64,000 nt of DNA from Paenibacillus woosongensis (GTDB lineage Bacteria; Bacillota; Bacilli; Paenibacillales; Paenibacillaceae), in NCBI RefSeq assembly GCF_009725165.1, contig NZ_WNZW01000002.1:62001-126000 (forward strand), written 5' to 3'. The position numbers and the translations under genes were made by a program. The notes beneath the pieces were generated by a model. That model was not told the DNA's origin. It made no database searches and saw only the letters and a program-made list of their open reading frames with translations. Within the stretch, counting starts at the first letter, position 1. Every line of letters starts with the position of its first letter. Below are positions 34,927 through 43,187 of this stretch, piece by piece.

Positions 34927-35626
34927 TTCTGTTCTCTCTCCCATAAGATTGGCTAAATGAAACGATGCGCTCTGCCACTTCACGAGGCGTCAAATGCGTC
35001 GTATCCAGCAGAATGGCATCCTCAGCCTGCCGAAGGGGGGATACTTCCCTCTCTTGGTCCAGCCGATCCCGCTCTGCGATATCGCGGGCGATCATTTCCA
35101 ACGTAATTCCTTGCTGATCCTGCATTTCCTTGAATCTGCGGCGGGCACGCTCTTCTACGGTTGCCGTCATGAACACCTTCACTTCAGCATCCGGCAGCAC
35201 CGTCGTGCCTATATCGCGTCCATCCATGACGACGCCTTTGCGCAGAGCCATTTGCCGCTGAAGAGACACGAGCCAGTTTCGCAGCCCTTCGATTTGAGCG
35301 TAACGGGAAACTTGGGAGCTCACCGTTAAAGAGCGGATTTCCGCGGTCACATCTTGACCGTCTACGAGAACCTTCTGTCCGTCTTCTCCCGGCATTAATT
35401 CTATACCCAAATTTTGCACCGAATGAAGCACTTTATCGACTTCTTCCGGCCCGATTCCAAGATTCTGCAAATGCCAGGTAGCTGCCCGGTACATTGCACC
35501 GGTATCTACATAGACATATGACAGCATGCTTGCAACCATTCGGGCAATAGTACTCTTCCCCGCACCGGCAGGTCCGTCGATCGCGATGTTGATCTTGCCG
35601 TTATGTGATGACGTTGTCCTAGCCAA
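34916..35626 (-). CDS. cmk: Cytidylate kinase
   Basis: The 236-residue enzyme phosphorylates CMP and dCMP. The P-loop IDGPAGAGKST, the VDTGAMYRAATW substrate loop and DGRDIGTTVLPDAEVKVFMTA are all present. The start is a TTG ending at 35626, 8 nt after GAGGAGG; the frame continues 90 nt upstream without conserved sequence. Confidence 0.95.
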   Translation of the reverse strand: MARTTSSHNGKINIAIDGPAGAGKSTIARMVASMLSYVYVDTGAMYRAATWHLQNLGIGPEEVDKVLHSVQNLGIELMPGEDGQKVLVDGQDVTAEIRSLTVSSQVSRYAQIEGLRNWLVSLQRQMALRKGVVMDGRDIGTTVLPDAEVKVFMTATVEERARRRFKEMQDQQGITLEMIARDIAERDRLDQEREVSPLRQAEDAILLDTTHLTPREVAERIVSFSQSYGRENRNDL

Positions 35627-35754
35627 CGCGGACGCCTCCTCAAAACACGGTCTCAATAAAAAAGCAGGCATTGCCTGCGACGTGAAAATTATACCACACA
35701 ACGTGGGCGGATGCAAAAGGCGGGAAACGCCAGCTGTCTTTACACCATTCCTTG

Positions 35755-35964
35755 TTATCGTTCCTTGGAGCGGTCAAGCGCCACGCCTTCATAACGGTCA
35801 GCTGAAGCAATATAAGCCCGAATAGCCGGAACCCTAAGGACAATCTGACAGACGCAAAGTCCTGCCAGGGCAACGATAAGCGCCTTTTTCAGAAAAGCCT
35901 CCATCCCGCTGCTGAATTTCAAAAACAACTCCGTATATTCCTCGGCCTCGTGGTCTCTCTGCAA
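35755..35964 (-). CDS. ypfB: YpfB-like small membrane protein (DUF5359)
   Basis: The 69-residue protein has one hydrophobic segment (AFLKKALIVALAGLCVCQIVL) after a charged N terminus and an external SADRYEGVALD tail resembling the DUF5359 family. Its place between ypfA and cmk matches B. subtilis ypfB. Function unknown. Confidence 0.65.
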   Translation of the reverse strand: MQRDHEAEEYTELFLKFSSGMEAFLKKALIVALAGLCVCQIVLRVPAIRAYIASADRYEGVALDRSKER

Positions 35965-36063
35965 ATGAACTCACCTCTGCTTGCATAGATATGCTTATCA
36001 TATCCAAAGCAAGCCGATGCCAATCTTGTCAGCACTTAGACACCGCGGTTTTCGAGAAGGAAT

Positions 36064-36717
36064 CTAGCGGTTTTTAAAATCGAATTGGCGTTCGAAACAA
36101 TACCGGATCAGCTTCTGCCTTTCCATATCGGAAATGCTGACGAATTTCAGCATCGCCTTCGTTCGCCCCGTTTCGAGCGGCTTCGTGCGTACGATTTCAG
36201 CTTCGAACGGAACATGGTCGATGCTTCCGTTCTTATAGGACAGCAGCAGCCAGCAATACAGCTGCTCGCCTTCGGACAAGTGGTATTGGCTATCGGCGAT
36301 CAAAGACACGCCACCGCCTCCCACGTCCTCCGTCAATGCCACGAACCGGGTGTTGTCTTTCAGCTTCACCGCAAGGTCCAGCTTGGATACAACCCGCAGG
36401 AAATGGCGCCGCTGTACCTTGGTAATCGTCTCAGACTCCGGCTTTCTGACTCTGACCAGTTGGACGACATCATCCGCGAAGCCAAGAACGTATGTATTGA
36501 AATAATTTTTGACTCCTTGATCGGACAGGAAATATACCGACAGTTCGTCGCCCATATACAGCCGCTTCATATGTCCGCTGCCGCTTTCGATCGGAACTTC
36601 GATCAGAAGCGTATCGTCTTCCACATCGGCGATGCGTGACTTGTATTCCTTATCCATATTTTTGCCGTCTGCCGATGCGACCTGGATATACAGCAGGTCA
36701 TTTACACTAGGAAACAA
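36064..36717 (-). CDS. motI: PilZ domain protein, YpfA/MotI-type flagellar brake
   Basis: The 217-residue protein has an N-terminal YcgR-like domain and a C-terminal PilZ domain. The RxxxR motif is present (R104-R108 in RRHFLR). The second motif, usually D/N-x-S-x-x-G, reads D131-V-G-G-G-G136, with glycine in place of serine. The B. subtilis protein slows flagella by binding the motor when loaded with c-di-GMP. The TTG start lies behind GGTGGAGG. Function here is by family and position next to ypeB and cmk. Confidence 0.82.
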   Translation of the reverse strand: MFPSVNDLLYIQVASADGKNMDKEYKSRIADVEDDTLLIEVPIESGSGHMKRLYMGDELSVYFLSDQGVKNYFNTYVLGFADDVVQLVRVRKPESETITKVQRRHFLRVVSKLDLAVKLKDNTRFVALTEDVGGGGVSLIADSQYHLSEGEQLYCWLLLSYKNGSIDHVPFEAEIVRTKPLETGRTKAMLKFVSISDMERQKLIRYCFERQFDFKNR

Positions 36718-36801
36718 GTCCCTCCACCACCTTGTTTATTATAGGTTATCATTACCATTTGATTATACCACGGGCTGGATCAAATAAATAATCCGATGAC
36801 A

Positions 36802-36842
36802 ATAAAAAACGGACCAGATCATTTCAATCTGGTCCGTTTTTG
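36802..36842 (-). terminator. Terminator of ypeB
   Basis: A 12-bp stem AACGGACCAGAT with its complement (36808-36840) and a short loop is followed by T on the minus strand; a T run on the plus side would also allow action on plus transcripts. Confidence 0.8.
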
Positions 36843-36845
36843 GTT

Positions 36846-38213
36846 TTACCGGGAAGTCTTCTTAGCGTGCCCATCGCGGATTTGTTCGACGACTTCCTCA
36901 TTGCCGTTATCGGCATTAAGATAGATACGATATTTCGAGCCATTAATTGCACCGCCGAATTCATATGTCAGCACTTTCTCCGCCATATCGTTCTCGATCA
37001 GCGCAAGCCGGTTATACTGCTCTTTGTATTCAGGATTCAAAAACTTGCGGGCCTGCTCAAGCGTTAGCTTCGGAGTCGAGAGTTTTTGCTCCTTCCCGTC
37101 CTGCTGCTCATAAACATAATCGCTTGCCTGCATGCCAATCACATGCCCGTTGTCCAAAGCGACCCGAACCGATACTTTCTCCGGATAAATTAGCACGTCT
37201 TTATTCTTTTTGACAAATGTGAAGCTGCCGATATTGTCGTATTCATCGTAAGTCACCGGCGTTAAGTCGTGATAACCCTTGTTCTTCAGGAAATGAGCCG
37301 CCGACTCTCTGGCCTGCTCGTGAGTGACCGCTTTAGGTCCAATATGGCGGTCGCTCCAGAAATTGATCAGATGGCCGCCTTGACGCGTGAAATCGAGCGT
37401 AACGGATTCGGACTTGTTTCCTCCTTGAACCTTGGCCGTATAGGAAGCCCATTCCGTTCCCTTTCCATTTTCGGTAACTTGGATATTATGCGGCGAATGA
37501 ACTCCAGCAAATTGGGCGGCTTTCGTTTTGATTTCATTGACGGTAACAGGTTTCCCTCCGAGCTTCTTGACGGACCGTTTGTTATAAATGCTTGCCACGG
37601 ATGGTCCCCAATCCAGCTCCGGATACTCCCCGACTCGCTTGTCTACCGTCTTGAATCCGTCGATAATCGTATTGTCCTGCTGACTGTTCGGATTGGCTAG
37701 CGTAGTCTCCACGTCCATCCAGCGAAGGCGTTTGGAAAGGACCTTGTCCTGAACTTCCTGCAGCTGTTTGGAAATGTGCTCAGAGCTCTTGTAAAGCTCC
37801 TTCAAATTTTTCATTTCACTGTCGGTCAACGGCTGCTTGGCCAAATCGCGGACTCCCGCCTGATAAGAAAATTTCGAAATTCTGGACAGGAATTCTTCCG
37901 TTTTGTTAAAAGGAAGCATGGTCAATGGCAGCTGATTGATTTCATTCTGCGCTTCGCTTGTGATCCTCCATACGTTCACCAAACCCTTGCGCTGCGATCC
38001 GGTCGAGTTGCTATGCACGGCCAGCGTATTCCCTAGCTCTCCGTGAAGCTTGTCGACATGGAACGACAAACTATGGAATGCGCGCTGATACTGGTTTTCC
38101 GCTTTGATGAGAATCGCGTTCTTTTCTTGGTTTTCCTGATAGCCCCACATTAATGCACCGATTAACAGAACCGTGGCGATCGGAAATAGTATGGCACTCA
38201 AACGTCTATACAT
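36846..38213 (-). CDS. ypeB: Germination protein YpeB
   Basis: The 455-residue protein has an N-terminal membrane segment (AILFPIATVLLIGALMWGY), a helical region, and repeated PepSY-type domains at the C-terminal half (KTKAAQFAGVHSPHNIQVTENG, EQARESAAHFLKNKGY, LTLEQARKFLNP). YpeB stabilises the germination lytic enzyme SleB in the spore. In B. subtilis sleB and ypeB are adjacent; here no sleB is seen between prsW and ypeB. A GAAGGAAGGAG site precedes the ATG. Confidence 0.92.
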   Translation of the reverse strand: MYRRLSAILFPIATVLLIGALMWGYQENQEKNAILIKAENQYQRAFHSLSFHVDKLHGELGNTLAVHSNSTGSQRKGLVNVWRITSEAQNEINQLPLTMLPFNKTEEFLSRISKFSYQAGVRDLAKQPLTDSEMKNLKELYKSSEHISKQLQEVQDKVLSKRLRWMDVETTLANPNSQQDNTIIDGFKTVDKRVGEYPELDWGPSVASIYNKRSVKKLGGKPVTVNEIKTKAAQFAGVHSPHNIQVTENGKGTEWASYTAKVQGGNKSESVTLDFTRQGGHLINFWSDRHIGPKAVTHEQARESAAHFLKNKGYHDLTPVTYDEYDNIGSFTFVKKNKDVLIYPEKVSVRVALDNGHVIGMQASDYVYEQQDGKEQKLSTPKLTLEQARKFLNPEYKEQYNRLALIENDMAEKVLTYEFGGAINGSKYRIYLNADNGNEEVVEQIRDGHAKKTSR

Positions 38214-38334
38214 ATCATCTACACTCCTTCCTTCAACGAACTGAAGTTAGTTTGACTAGAAGGAAGAAAGATTATTCACTTTTGACAGCTCTGCTGAAAA
38301 ATGTTCTTTATGTCCATTTGTTACCCATTGCCCA

Positions 38335-38484
38335 TCAAGGCATGTCCTCTTCAATAACGAAATCATGGCGGTTATCGCATAGACATTGCTTGAACCCGGT
38401 CTCGATCTGACCGCGCTCCTTTTTGCCGCGCAGAACGAATCGTTCGCCGCATGTTTTACAAGTGATTTTCACTTTTACACGCAC
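38335..38484 (-). CDS. Small zinc-ribbon protein
   Basis: A 49-residue ORF uses a GTG start about 10 nt after AAAGGGGTG. It contains CKTC near residue 9 and CLC near residue 34, a pattern that could bind one zinc ion, surrounded by basic residues (VRVKVKITCKTCGERFVLRG). The frame is open further upstream into prsW, but no better start is seen. It lies 55 bp after the prsW stop. Function unknown. Confidence 0.55.
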   Translation of the reverse strand: MRVKVKITCKTCGERFVLRGKKERGQIETGFKQCLCDNRHDFVIEEDMP

Positions 38485-38539
38485 TAAAAAAGGCACCCCT
38501 TTCAGCTTCACGACATGGATAGCCGCGAATAAGCTGTCA

Positions 38540-39250
38540 TTAGGATGCCCTATTTTCGGTCTTGTTAACCCTATCCTCAAGCAGTCTTCGGAAAGGGGAT
38601 CTCTTGTTGGCCCTGTACATTTTTCCGATGCCTCCATACCACAGATATGCCATGAGAGGAACAATATACCAAATCCAGTAGTGCGTAATATTATCCAGTA
38701 TCCAGTCATATACACCATGATAGAACAGAGGCATTAGCAATGAATAGACCAGAAATCTTCGGCTATCCTTGCCTGTAGAGAATTTGGCCCGGCCCATGTA
38801 ATAACCCATCATGACACCAAACATGGCATGACCCGAGACAGGCAATAAAGCCCGGAGAAGCAATGTTCCGACAGTAGCTTGCTGGGCAAAGGAATAAATG
38901 ACATTCTCTACCGTAGCGAAACCGAGCGAAATGGCTGTAGCGTATATAATCCCGTCGTAAGGTTCATCGAATTCTGTATGGTTATATATCATATGGAACA
39001 GTACAAACCACTTAAGCGATTCTTCTACGCCTGCCGAAATGACGAATGCGTTGACCAGAGAGCCCTCACCCAGCCAGAGCATCAAACCGCTCTGCAGTAT
39101 CATGACCGGGAGAATAATAATAAATCCAAGTAAAAAAACCTTAATGACCATATGCAGCGGTTCGGCTTCATACTTGTCCTTAAGGTAAAAATAAGTCAAC
39201 AAGGCGATTCCGGGGGCTACCGCTGCGGTCGCAATCGAGAAAAAAATCAA
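38540..39250 (-). CDS. prsW: PrsW family intramembrane protease
   Basis: The 236-residue membrane protein has about seven hydrophobic segments and the catalytic acid pair E76-E77 (ISAGVEESLKW), with the later conserved histidine in PVSGHAMFGVMMGYYMG. In B. subtilis PrsW cleaves the anti-sigma factor RsiW in response to envelope stress. The anti-sigma factor at 1221-1823 in this window could be a substrate, but nothing here shows it. The TTG start follows GAGGGGG. Confidence 0.9.
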   Translation of the reverse strand: MIFFSIATAAVAPGIALLTYFYLKDKYEAEPLHMVIKVFLLGFIIILPVMILQSGLMLWLGEGSLVNAFVISAGVEESLKWFVLFHMIYNHTEFDEPYDGIIYATAISLGFATVENVIYSFAQQATVGTLLLRALLPVSGHAMFGVMMGYYMGRAKFSTGKDSRRFLVYSLLMPLFYHGVYDWILDNITHYWIWYIVPLMAYLWYGGIGKMYRANKRSPFRRLLEDRVNKTENRAS

Positions 39251-39325
39251 CGGTATTCCCCCTCATCGACCATTCGAAATATTCAAGCTTTCGCTGATCC
39301 GATACAATACGTACCGCACCATCGC

Positions 39326-39943
39326 TTAGTCCTGACGCTTGAAGTTACTGCAAATAACTCCGATTGCATTCTCGGACATGACCTGGTTTCCGTACTCTTC
39401 CAGCATCGCCGGAGTAACAGAGGTCGCCTCGCCGAACTCAGCAAGAACCGCAATGACTGCCGGATGCTTTCCTTCTTCCAAATCTTCTGGCTCTAATTGA
39501 AGAACCCATTTCCCATTATATTTAAATAGTCTGCCAGCTTCAGTAAGCATAGGCCGCAGAACGTGAGCCGCTTCAATCAATACTTCGAAATCATCAAAGG
39601 AATATAGAATCGTATCACTCTGCTCCAGCGTTACTTCCATCTCATAGACTTCGTCCGGTAAATCATCCTCATAGTGCGGCCCAACCCCATGATGGTGGTC
39701 GAATTTGCCGCGCGTCACTATGACGACCATTCCTTGAGCAGGAAGCGCAAAAACTTCAACGGCCAAAGGGCCTGTAGCGTCAAATCCCACTTCATTGTAA
39801 GCCTGATCCATCATTTCCGTGAACAGGTCATGAACCTTGGGAATTTCCTGCCACATGTCCTCTTTCTGGATACCGCGTTCGCTAAGGTCGTCAAACGTGA
39901 GGAAAATCCGTATCTTATCTTGGCCCAATCTTTCAATTTTCAT
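39326..39943 (-). CDS. mecA: Adaptor protein MecA/YpbH
   Basis: The 205-residue protein matches MecA-type ClpC adaptors: the MKIERLGQDKIRIFLTFDDLSERGI start, a variable acidic linker and a C-terminal ferredoxin-like domain (LYSFDDFEVLIEAAHVL and LEPEDLEE). It delivers substrates to ClpCP. In Bacillus there are two paralogues, MecA and YpbH, and this could be either by position. GGGGAGGAGG precedes the ATG. Confidence 0.9.
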   Translation of the reverse strand: MKIERLGQDKIRIFLTFDDLSERGIQKEDMWQEIPKVHDLFTEMMDQAYNEVGFDATGPLAVEVFALPAQGMVVIVTRGKFDHHHGVGPHYEDDLPDEVYEMEVTLEQSDTILYSFDDFEVLIEAAHVLRPMLTEAGRLFKYNGKWVLQLEPEDLEEGKHPAVIAVLAEFGEATSVTPAMLEEYGNQVMSENAIGVICSNFKRQD

Positions 39944-40067
39944 ACAGGATCCTCCTCCCCAAGCCTTGTTATAACAGATTATGAAACCTGCTGTAATATG
40001 TGCTGGAAATGGTTCTTTGTAAGTATGTTATCATTTATCTTACTTAAATGCACGTAATAAAATAGAC

Positions 40068-40114
40068 AAAAAAAGAATCATTTTCTGCTCGACCCCGAGG
40101 GAGCTGAAAATGAT
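40068..40114 (-). terminator. Terminator after the hypothetical gene 40132-40497
   Basis: ATCATTTTC/GAAAATGAT arms (40077-40114) with an inner CTC/GAG pair are followed by seven T on the minus strand. Confidence 0.75.
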
Positions 40115-40131
40115 CCATAAATCGGCAATTT

Positions 40132-40497
40132 TTAGAGCCCGGGAATGACCGAATTCGTCTCTTTCAAAATTTGCTCCACCTCACGGCGGACATCCGCATT
40201 TCCTTTGATGAAGTCCGTAATTTGCTTCACACTGTATTCCTTCGAATGACTCGCATCGTGCGAGGATGAAGCTGAACTGGGATGCACCTTCGATTCGCCC
40301 ATGCCGGACGAGCCGTGCTTATGCTCGCTTGCAGACGAATGCCCATGTTCGCTCCCTTTGCCTGCAGAATTCATGGTCATTCCAGCCAGGTTCATTATTC
40401 CTTTGCCGCCTGTAAGCTTGCCTCCGTTTCTTTTGGCCGACCAAATCACCGCTGCAGCCCCAACTAATGCACCACATAAGAACGAGACAGATTTCAC
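40132..40497 (-). CDS. Hypothetical His/Ser-rich protein with N-terminal membrane segment
   Basis: A 121-residue protein starts at a GTG ending at 40497, 8 nt after GGAGG. A short hydrophobic segment (VSFLCGALVGAAAVIW) is followed by a Gly-rich stretch, a low-complexity region rich in His and Ser, and a helical C terminus (VKQITDFIKGNADVRREVEQIL). It resembles small YtxH-like membrane proteins in layout only. The His-rich part could bind metal. Function unknown. Confidence 0.65.
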   Translation of the reverse strand: MKSVSFLCGALVGAAAVIWSAKRNGGKLTGGKGIMNLAGMTMNSAGKGSEHGHSSASEHKHGSSGMGESKVHPSSASSSHDASHSKEYSVKQITDFIKGNADVRREVEQILKETNSVIPGL

Positions 40498-40605
40498 CCT
40501 AAAAACCTCCTTGATTGTGTTAAAATCATTTGTAGTGTTCACGCTTTGGTTCAAACTCATGCGCAATAAATACAGGAAGAAACACGGAAAGGGAGATGAA
40601 ATCAT

Positions 40606-41502
40606 TTGCTCAACAAGAAGGTTCTGCTTATCGCGGCCTGCTGCATCATTCTTGCCTCATGCGGCTCCGTTCGTCCATCCGCCAATTCTGAAGCTGCCAA
40701 TGCAGGCCAAACCATGTCAACCGAAACGAATTCCCCCGGAATTCCGGTTAATGGCCAAGCTCTGGATGACGCTACAGACGGCAGCAGCAATGCTTCCGCG
40801 GGAGCAGAGGAAGCAAGTCCCGACAGCTCTGATGCCGAGGCTTCGCCCGAATATAAGTACCACATCAACAAGGCCTATAATGTAGTTCCGAATGAGGAAG
40901 ACACCGAGAAGAAGGTCGTTCTGCTGACCTTCGACGACGGCCCAAAAGAAAAAGATATGCTGGAAGGGCTCCTGGATACCCTCGATAAATACGAAGCTAA
41001 AGCGATATTTTTCGTCAATGGCTACCGTGTCAAAAAAAATCCAGACTTGCTGAAGCTCATCCATGATCGCGGGCAAATTATCGGTAATCACAGCTGGGAT
41101 CACATCGACTTGAAGAAGGAATCAGCAGATAGCGCTCGCAAGCAGATCGAGGACGTGCAGAACATTGTTGAAGAGACCGTCGGGGAACGCCCACGATTCT
41201 TCCGTCCCCCTTTTGGCTCGGGTAACGATACACTTCACGGCATCGTCAAGGATAATGAAATGATCTATATGACCTGGTCTAACGGATCCTTGGATTGGGA
41301 CGCCAAATTCAAGAACAAGCCGGAAGGCGTCATTCAGAACGTAATGGATCAGCTCCATCCCGGCAGCAATATCCTCATGCACGAGCTTCCTTGGACGGAA
41401 GAGGCACTTGACGAGCTGCTGATGAAAATTCAGGCGGAAGGCTACAGTTTCGTGGATCCGCGGACAATTTCCGCTCTGCCCGAGGACTCTACTGAATCGT
41501 AA
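40606..41502 (+). CDS. Polysaccharide deacetylase lipoprotein
   Basis: The 298-residue protein has a signal peptide with lipobox LASC (Cys19), a Ser/Ala/Asp-rich linker to about residue 80, then a NodB domain. The catalytic pair D110-D111 (TFDDGP), the zinc histidines H162 and H166 (NHSWDH), and RPPFGSGND are intact. It should remove N-acetyl groups from peptidoglycan or a surface polymer outside the membrane. The TTG start follows AAAGGGAG. It is one of only three plus-strand genes here and is divergent from the gene at 40132. Confidence 0.9.
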   Translation: MLNKKVLLIAACCIILASCGSVRPSANSEAANAGQTMSTETNSPGIPVNGQALDDATDGSSNASAGAEEASPDSSDAEASPEYKYHINKAYNVVPNEEDTEKKVVLLTFDDGPKEKDMLEGLLDTLDKYEAKAIFFVNGYRVKKNPDLLKLIHDRGQIIGNHSWDHIDLKKESADSARKQIEDVQNIVEETVGERPRFFRPPFGSGNDTLHGIVKDNEMIYMTWSNGSLDWDAKFKNKPEGVIQNVMDQLHPGSNILMHELPWTEEALDELLMKIQAEGYSFVDPRTISALPEDSTES

Positions 41503-41536
41503 AGGATCTGGCAGGCATATCATATATGAATCAGGA

Positions 41537-41581
41537 ATAAGGGGCTCCCTTGGTCAATCGTAGACCAAGGGAGCCCCTTAT
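41537..41581. terminator. Bidirectional terminator between the deacetylase and serS
   Basis: A very strong 19-bp perfect inverted repeat (41537-41555 with 41563-41581, 7-nt loop) sits between two convergent genes. T runs are short on both sides, but the stem strength suits a shared terminator. Confidence 0.75.
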
Positions 41582-41583
41582 AT

Positions 41584-42873
41584 TCAGGCTATTATGTTCG
41601 GATTGAACCGCTCCCTGCCTCCTACATATTGGCGAAGCGCTTTAGGAATATAAATGGAACCGTCCTCCGCTTGATGATTCTCCAGAAGTGGGATAAGAAT
41701 GCGCGGAGAGGCAACCGCTGTATTGTTCAAGGTATGGCAGTACACAGGGTGGCCTTGCTCGTTAATGCAGCGTATATTGGCACGACGCGATTGGAAGCTG
41801 TGCAGATTAGACGAAGAATGCGTCTCTCCGTAGCTGCCACGGCTGGGCATCCAGGTTTCTATATCGTACTGCTTATACGTTCTGGCCGACATGTCCCCTG
41901 TACATACCGACATTATGCGATAGGGAAGCTCCAGAAGGGTAAGCAGTTCTTCGGCATGGCTCGTGATTTCCTGCAGCATTTGTTCGGACAATTCCGGATC
42001 AGGCTGACAGAGCACGACCATTTCCACCTTGGCAAACTGATGCACGCGGTATAAGCCTTTCACGTCCCGGCCGGCAGAGCCCACCTCGCTGCGAAAGCAG
42101 TTTGATACAGAAACTAGCCTTAGCGGTTCACTTAGATCCAGCACATCTCCTCCAAAATAGGAAATGAGCGGAACCTCCGATGTACCCGCAAGCCACTTCT
42201 CTTCCTCCTCAATATAAAAGGATTGATTCTGCCCAGCAGGGAAATATCCGCTATGAACAAATGGTTGTTCCTTAAGCAGCAACGGAACCTCCACAGGAGT
42301 GAAGCTGCGCTCCATTAACAGATCGAAAGCGAGCTGTTGTACGGCTCGATGCAGAAGCACCCCCGTTCCTTTCAGATAATAGCTGCGGCTTCCGCCTGCC
42401 TTGACTCCCTTTGGGATATCAAACATATCATGCATCATGCCCAACTCTACATGATCCTTTGGCATAAAGCTCCACTCCGGAGCTCTGCCCACGCGCCTAA
42501 TTTCCACGTTATCTTCCTCCGAGCTTCCAATCGGAGTGTCTTCAGATATAACGTTAGGGGCCAGAAGTGCCAGTTGAGTAACTTTTTCAACTGCTTCTTC
42601 CCACCGTTTGCTCGATTCCTTCAGCGCCTTATTGACACGCTTGGAGGCCGTCTTCAGCTCGCCGGCTTCGGCCTCTTTCCCTGCAGCAAGCAGCACGCTT
42701 GCTTTTGCTGCTCCTTCATTTCGCAACCGACGAAGCTCTTCACATTCCAACTGATACTTTTTTCTGCGATCATCCCATTCCAAAAGTTCACGAACCGAAA
42801 ACTCAATCCCTTTATACTTCGCTGCTTGTTGGATCTGCTCGGCATGATCCCGAATCCATTTCATTTCCATCAT
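41584..42873 (-). CDS. serS: Seryl-tRNA synthetase, Thermus-like type
   Basis: The 429-residue class II synthetase has an N-terminal coiled-coil arm (about residues 30-110), motif 2 NCFRSEVGSAGRDVKG and motif 3 ending NNTAVASPRIL. The typical Bacillus and E. coli motif 3 reads NGSGLAVGRTL; NNTA and PRIL instead resemble the Thermus SerRS, and TSE replaces the usual TAE in the serine loop. GGAAGGAG precedes the ATG. A T-box and terminator lie upstream. It is probably a second or variant serS and may respond to serine starvation. Confidence 0.9.
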   Translation of the reverse strand: MMEMKWIRDHAEQIQQAAKYKGIEFSVRELLEWDDRRKKYQLECEELRRLRNEGAAKASVLLAAGKEAEAGELKTASKRVNKALKESSKRWEEAVEKVTQLALLAPNVISEDTPIGSSEEDNVEIRRVGRAPEWSFMPKDHVELGMMHDMFDIPKGVKAGGSRSYYLKGTGVLLHRAVQQLAFDLLMERSFTPVEVPLLLKEQPFVHSGYFPAGQNQSFYIEEEEKWLAGTSEVPLISYFGGDVLDLSEPLRLVSVSNCFRSEVGSAGRDVKGLYRVHQFAKVEMVVLCQPDPELSEQMLQEITSHAEELLTLLELPYRIMSVCTGDMSARTYKQYDIETWMPSRGSYGETHSSSNLHSFQSRRANIRCINEQGHPVYCHTLNNTAVASPRILIPLLENHQAEDGSIYIPKALRQYVGGRERFNPNIIA

Positions 42874-42921
42874 ACCAACACCGCTCCTTCCCCCGGATGG
42901 GGTTATTTTGGGTAAGCTTGC

Positions 42922-42967
42922 AAAAAACACAAAGAGCGCCCTCATCCTTTGGGACGAGGAGCGCTCT
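42922..42967 (-). terminator. T-box terminator before serS
   Basis: AGAGCGC/GCGCTCT arms (42933-42967) with an extended inner stem are followed on the minus strand by T-rich sequence. The conserved T-box stretch lies 4 nt upstream, so it is the conditional terminator. Confidence 0.8.
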
Positions 42968-42970
42968 GCT

Positions 42971-43142
42971 CGCGGTGCCACCCAACTTATTGAACTGTGT
43001 TGACAGTCCAATCACTTTGGTTCCGCGATAACGGGCGGTGCCGGTTAACTTAGGAAAGCAGCGCAGCACTTGCAAACTCCCTTGGCGAAAACGCCTCCGA
43101 GTTGGATTCTCTTCATTGGCATATTCCGAATTTGAAATTATT
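42971..43142 (-). promoter_or_regulatory. T-box leader of serS
   Basis: The conserved GGGTGGCACCGCG (42971-42983 on the minus strand) is the T-box sequence that pairs with the uncharged tRNA acceptor end. Upstream, a GAAGAGA and hairpins of a Stem I type lie down to about 43130. The specifier codon could not be placed with confidence: UCC (Ser) occurs early in Stem I, while a UGC sits where the codon would be expected from the later CCTAAG. Confidence 0.75.
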
Positions 43143-43148
43143 CTACAT

Positions 43149-43178
43149 AGTATATGATAAAAAGAAGCCACATAACAA
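43149..43178 (-). promoter_or_regulatory. Promoter of the serS T-box transcript
   Basis: TTGTTA (43173-43178) and TATACT (43149-43154), 18 bp apart on the minus strand, place the start near 43142, just before Stem I. The -35 lies within a few bases of the end of the neighbouring gene. Confidence 0.6.
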
Positions 43179-43187
43179 GGTTGTAAA

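Noticed and set aside
38485..38718. Upstream extension of the small zinc-ribbon frame into prsW
   Set aside because: It overlaps prsW coding sequence and has no better start; only the GTG at 38484 has a ribosome binding site.
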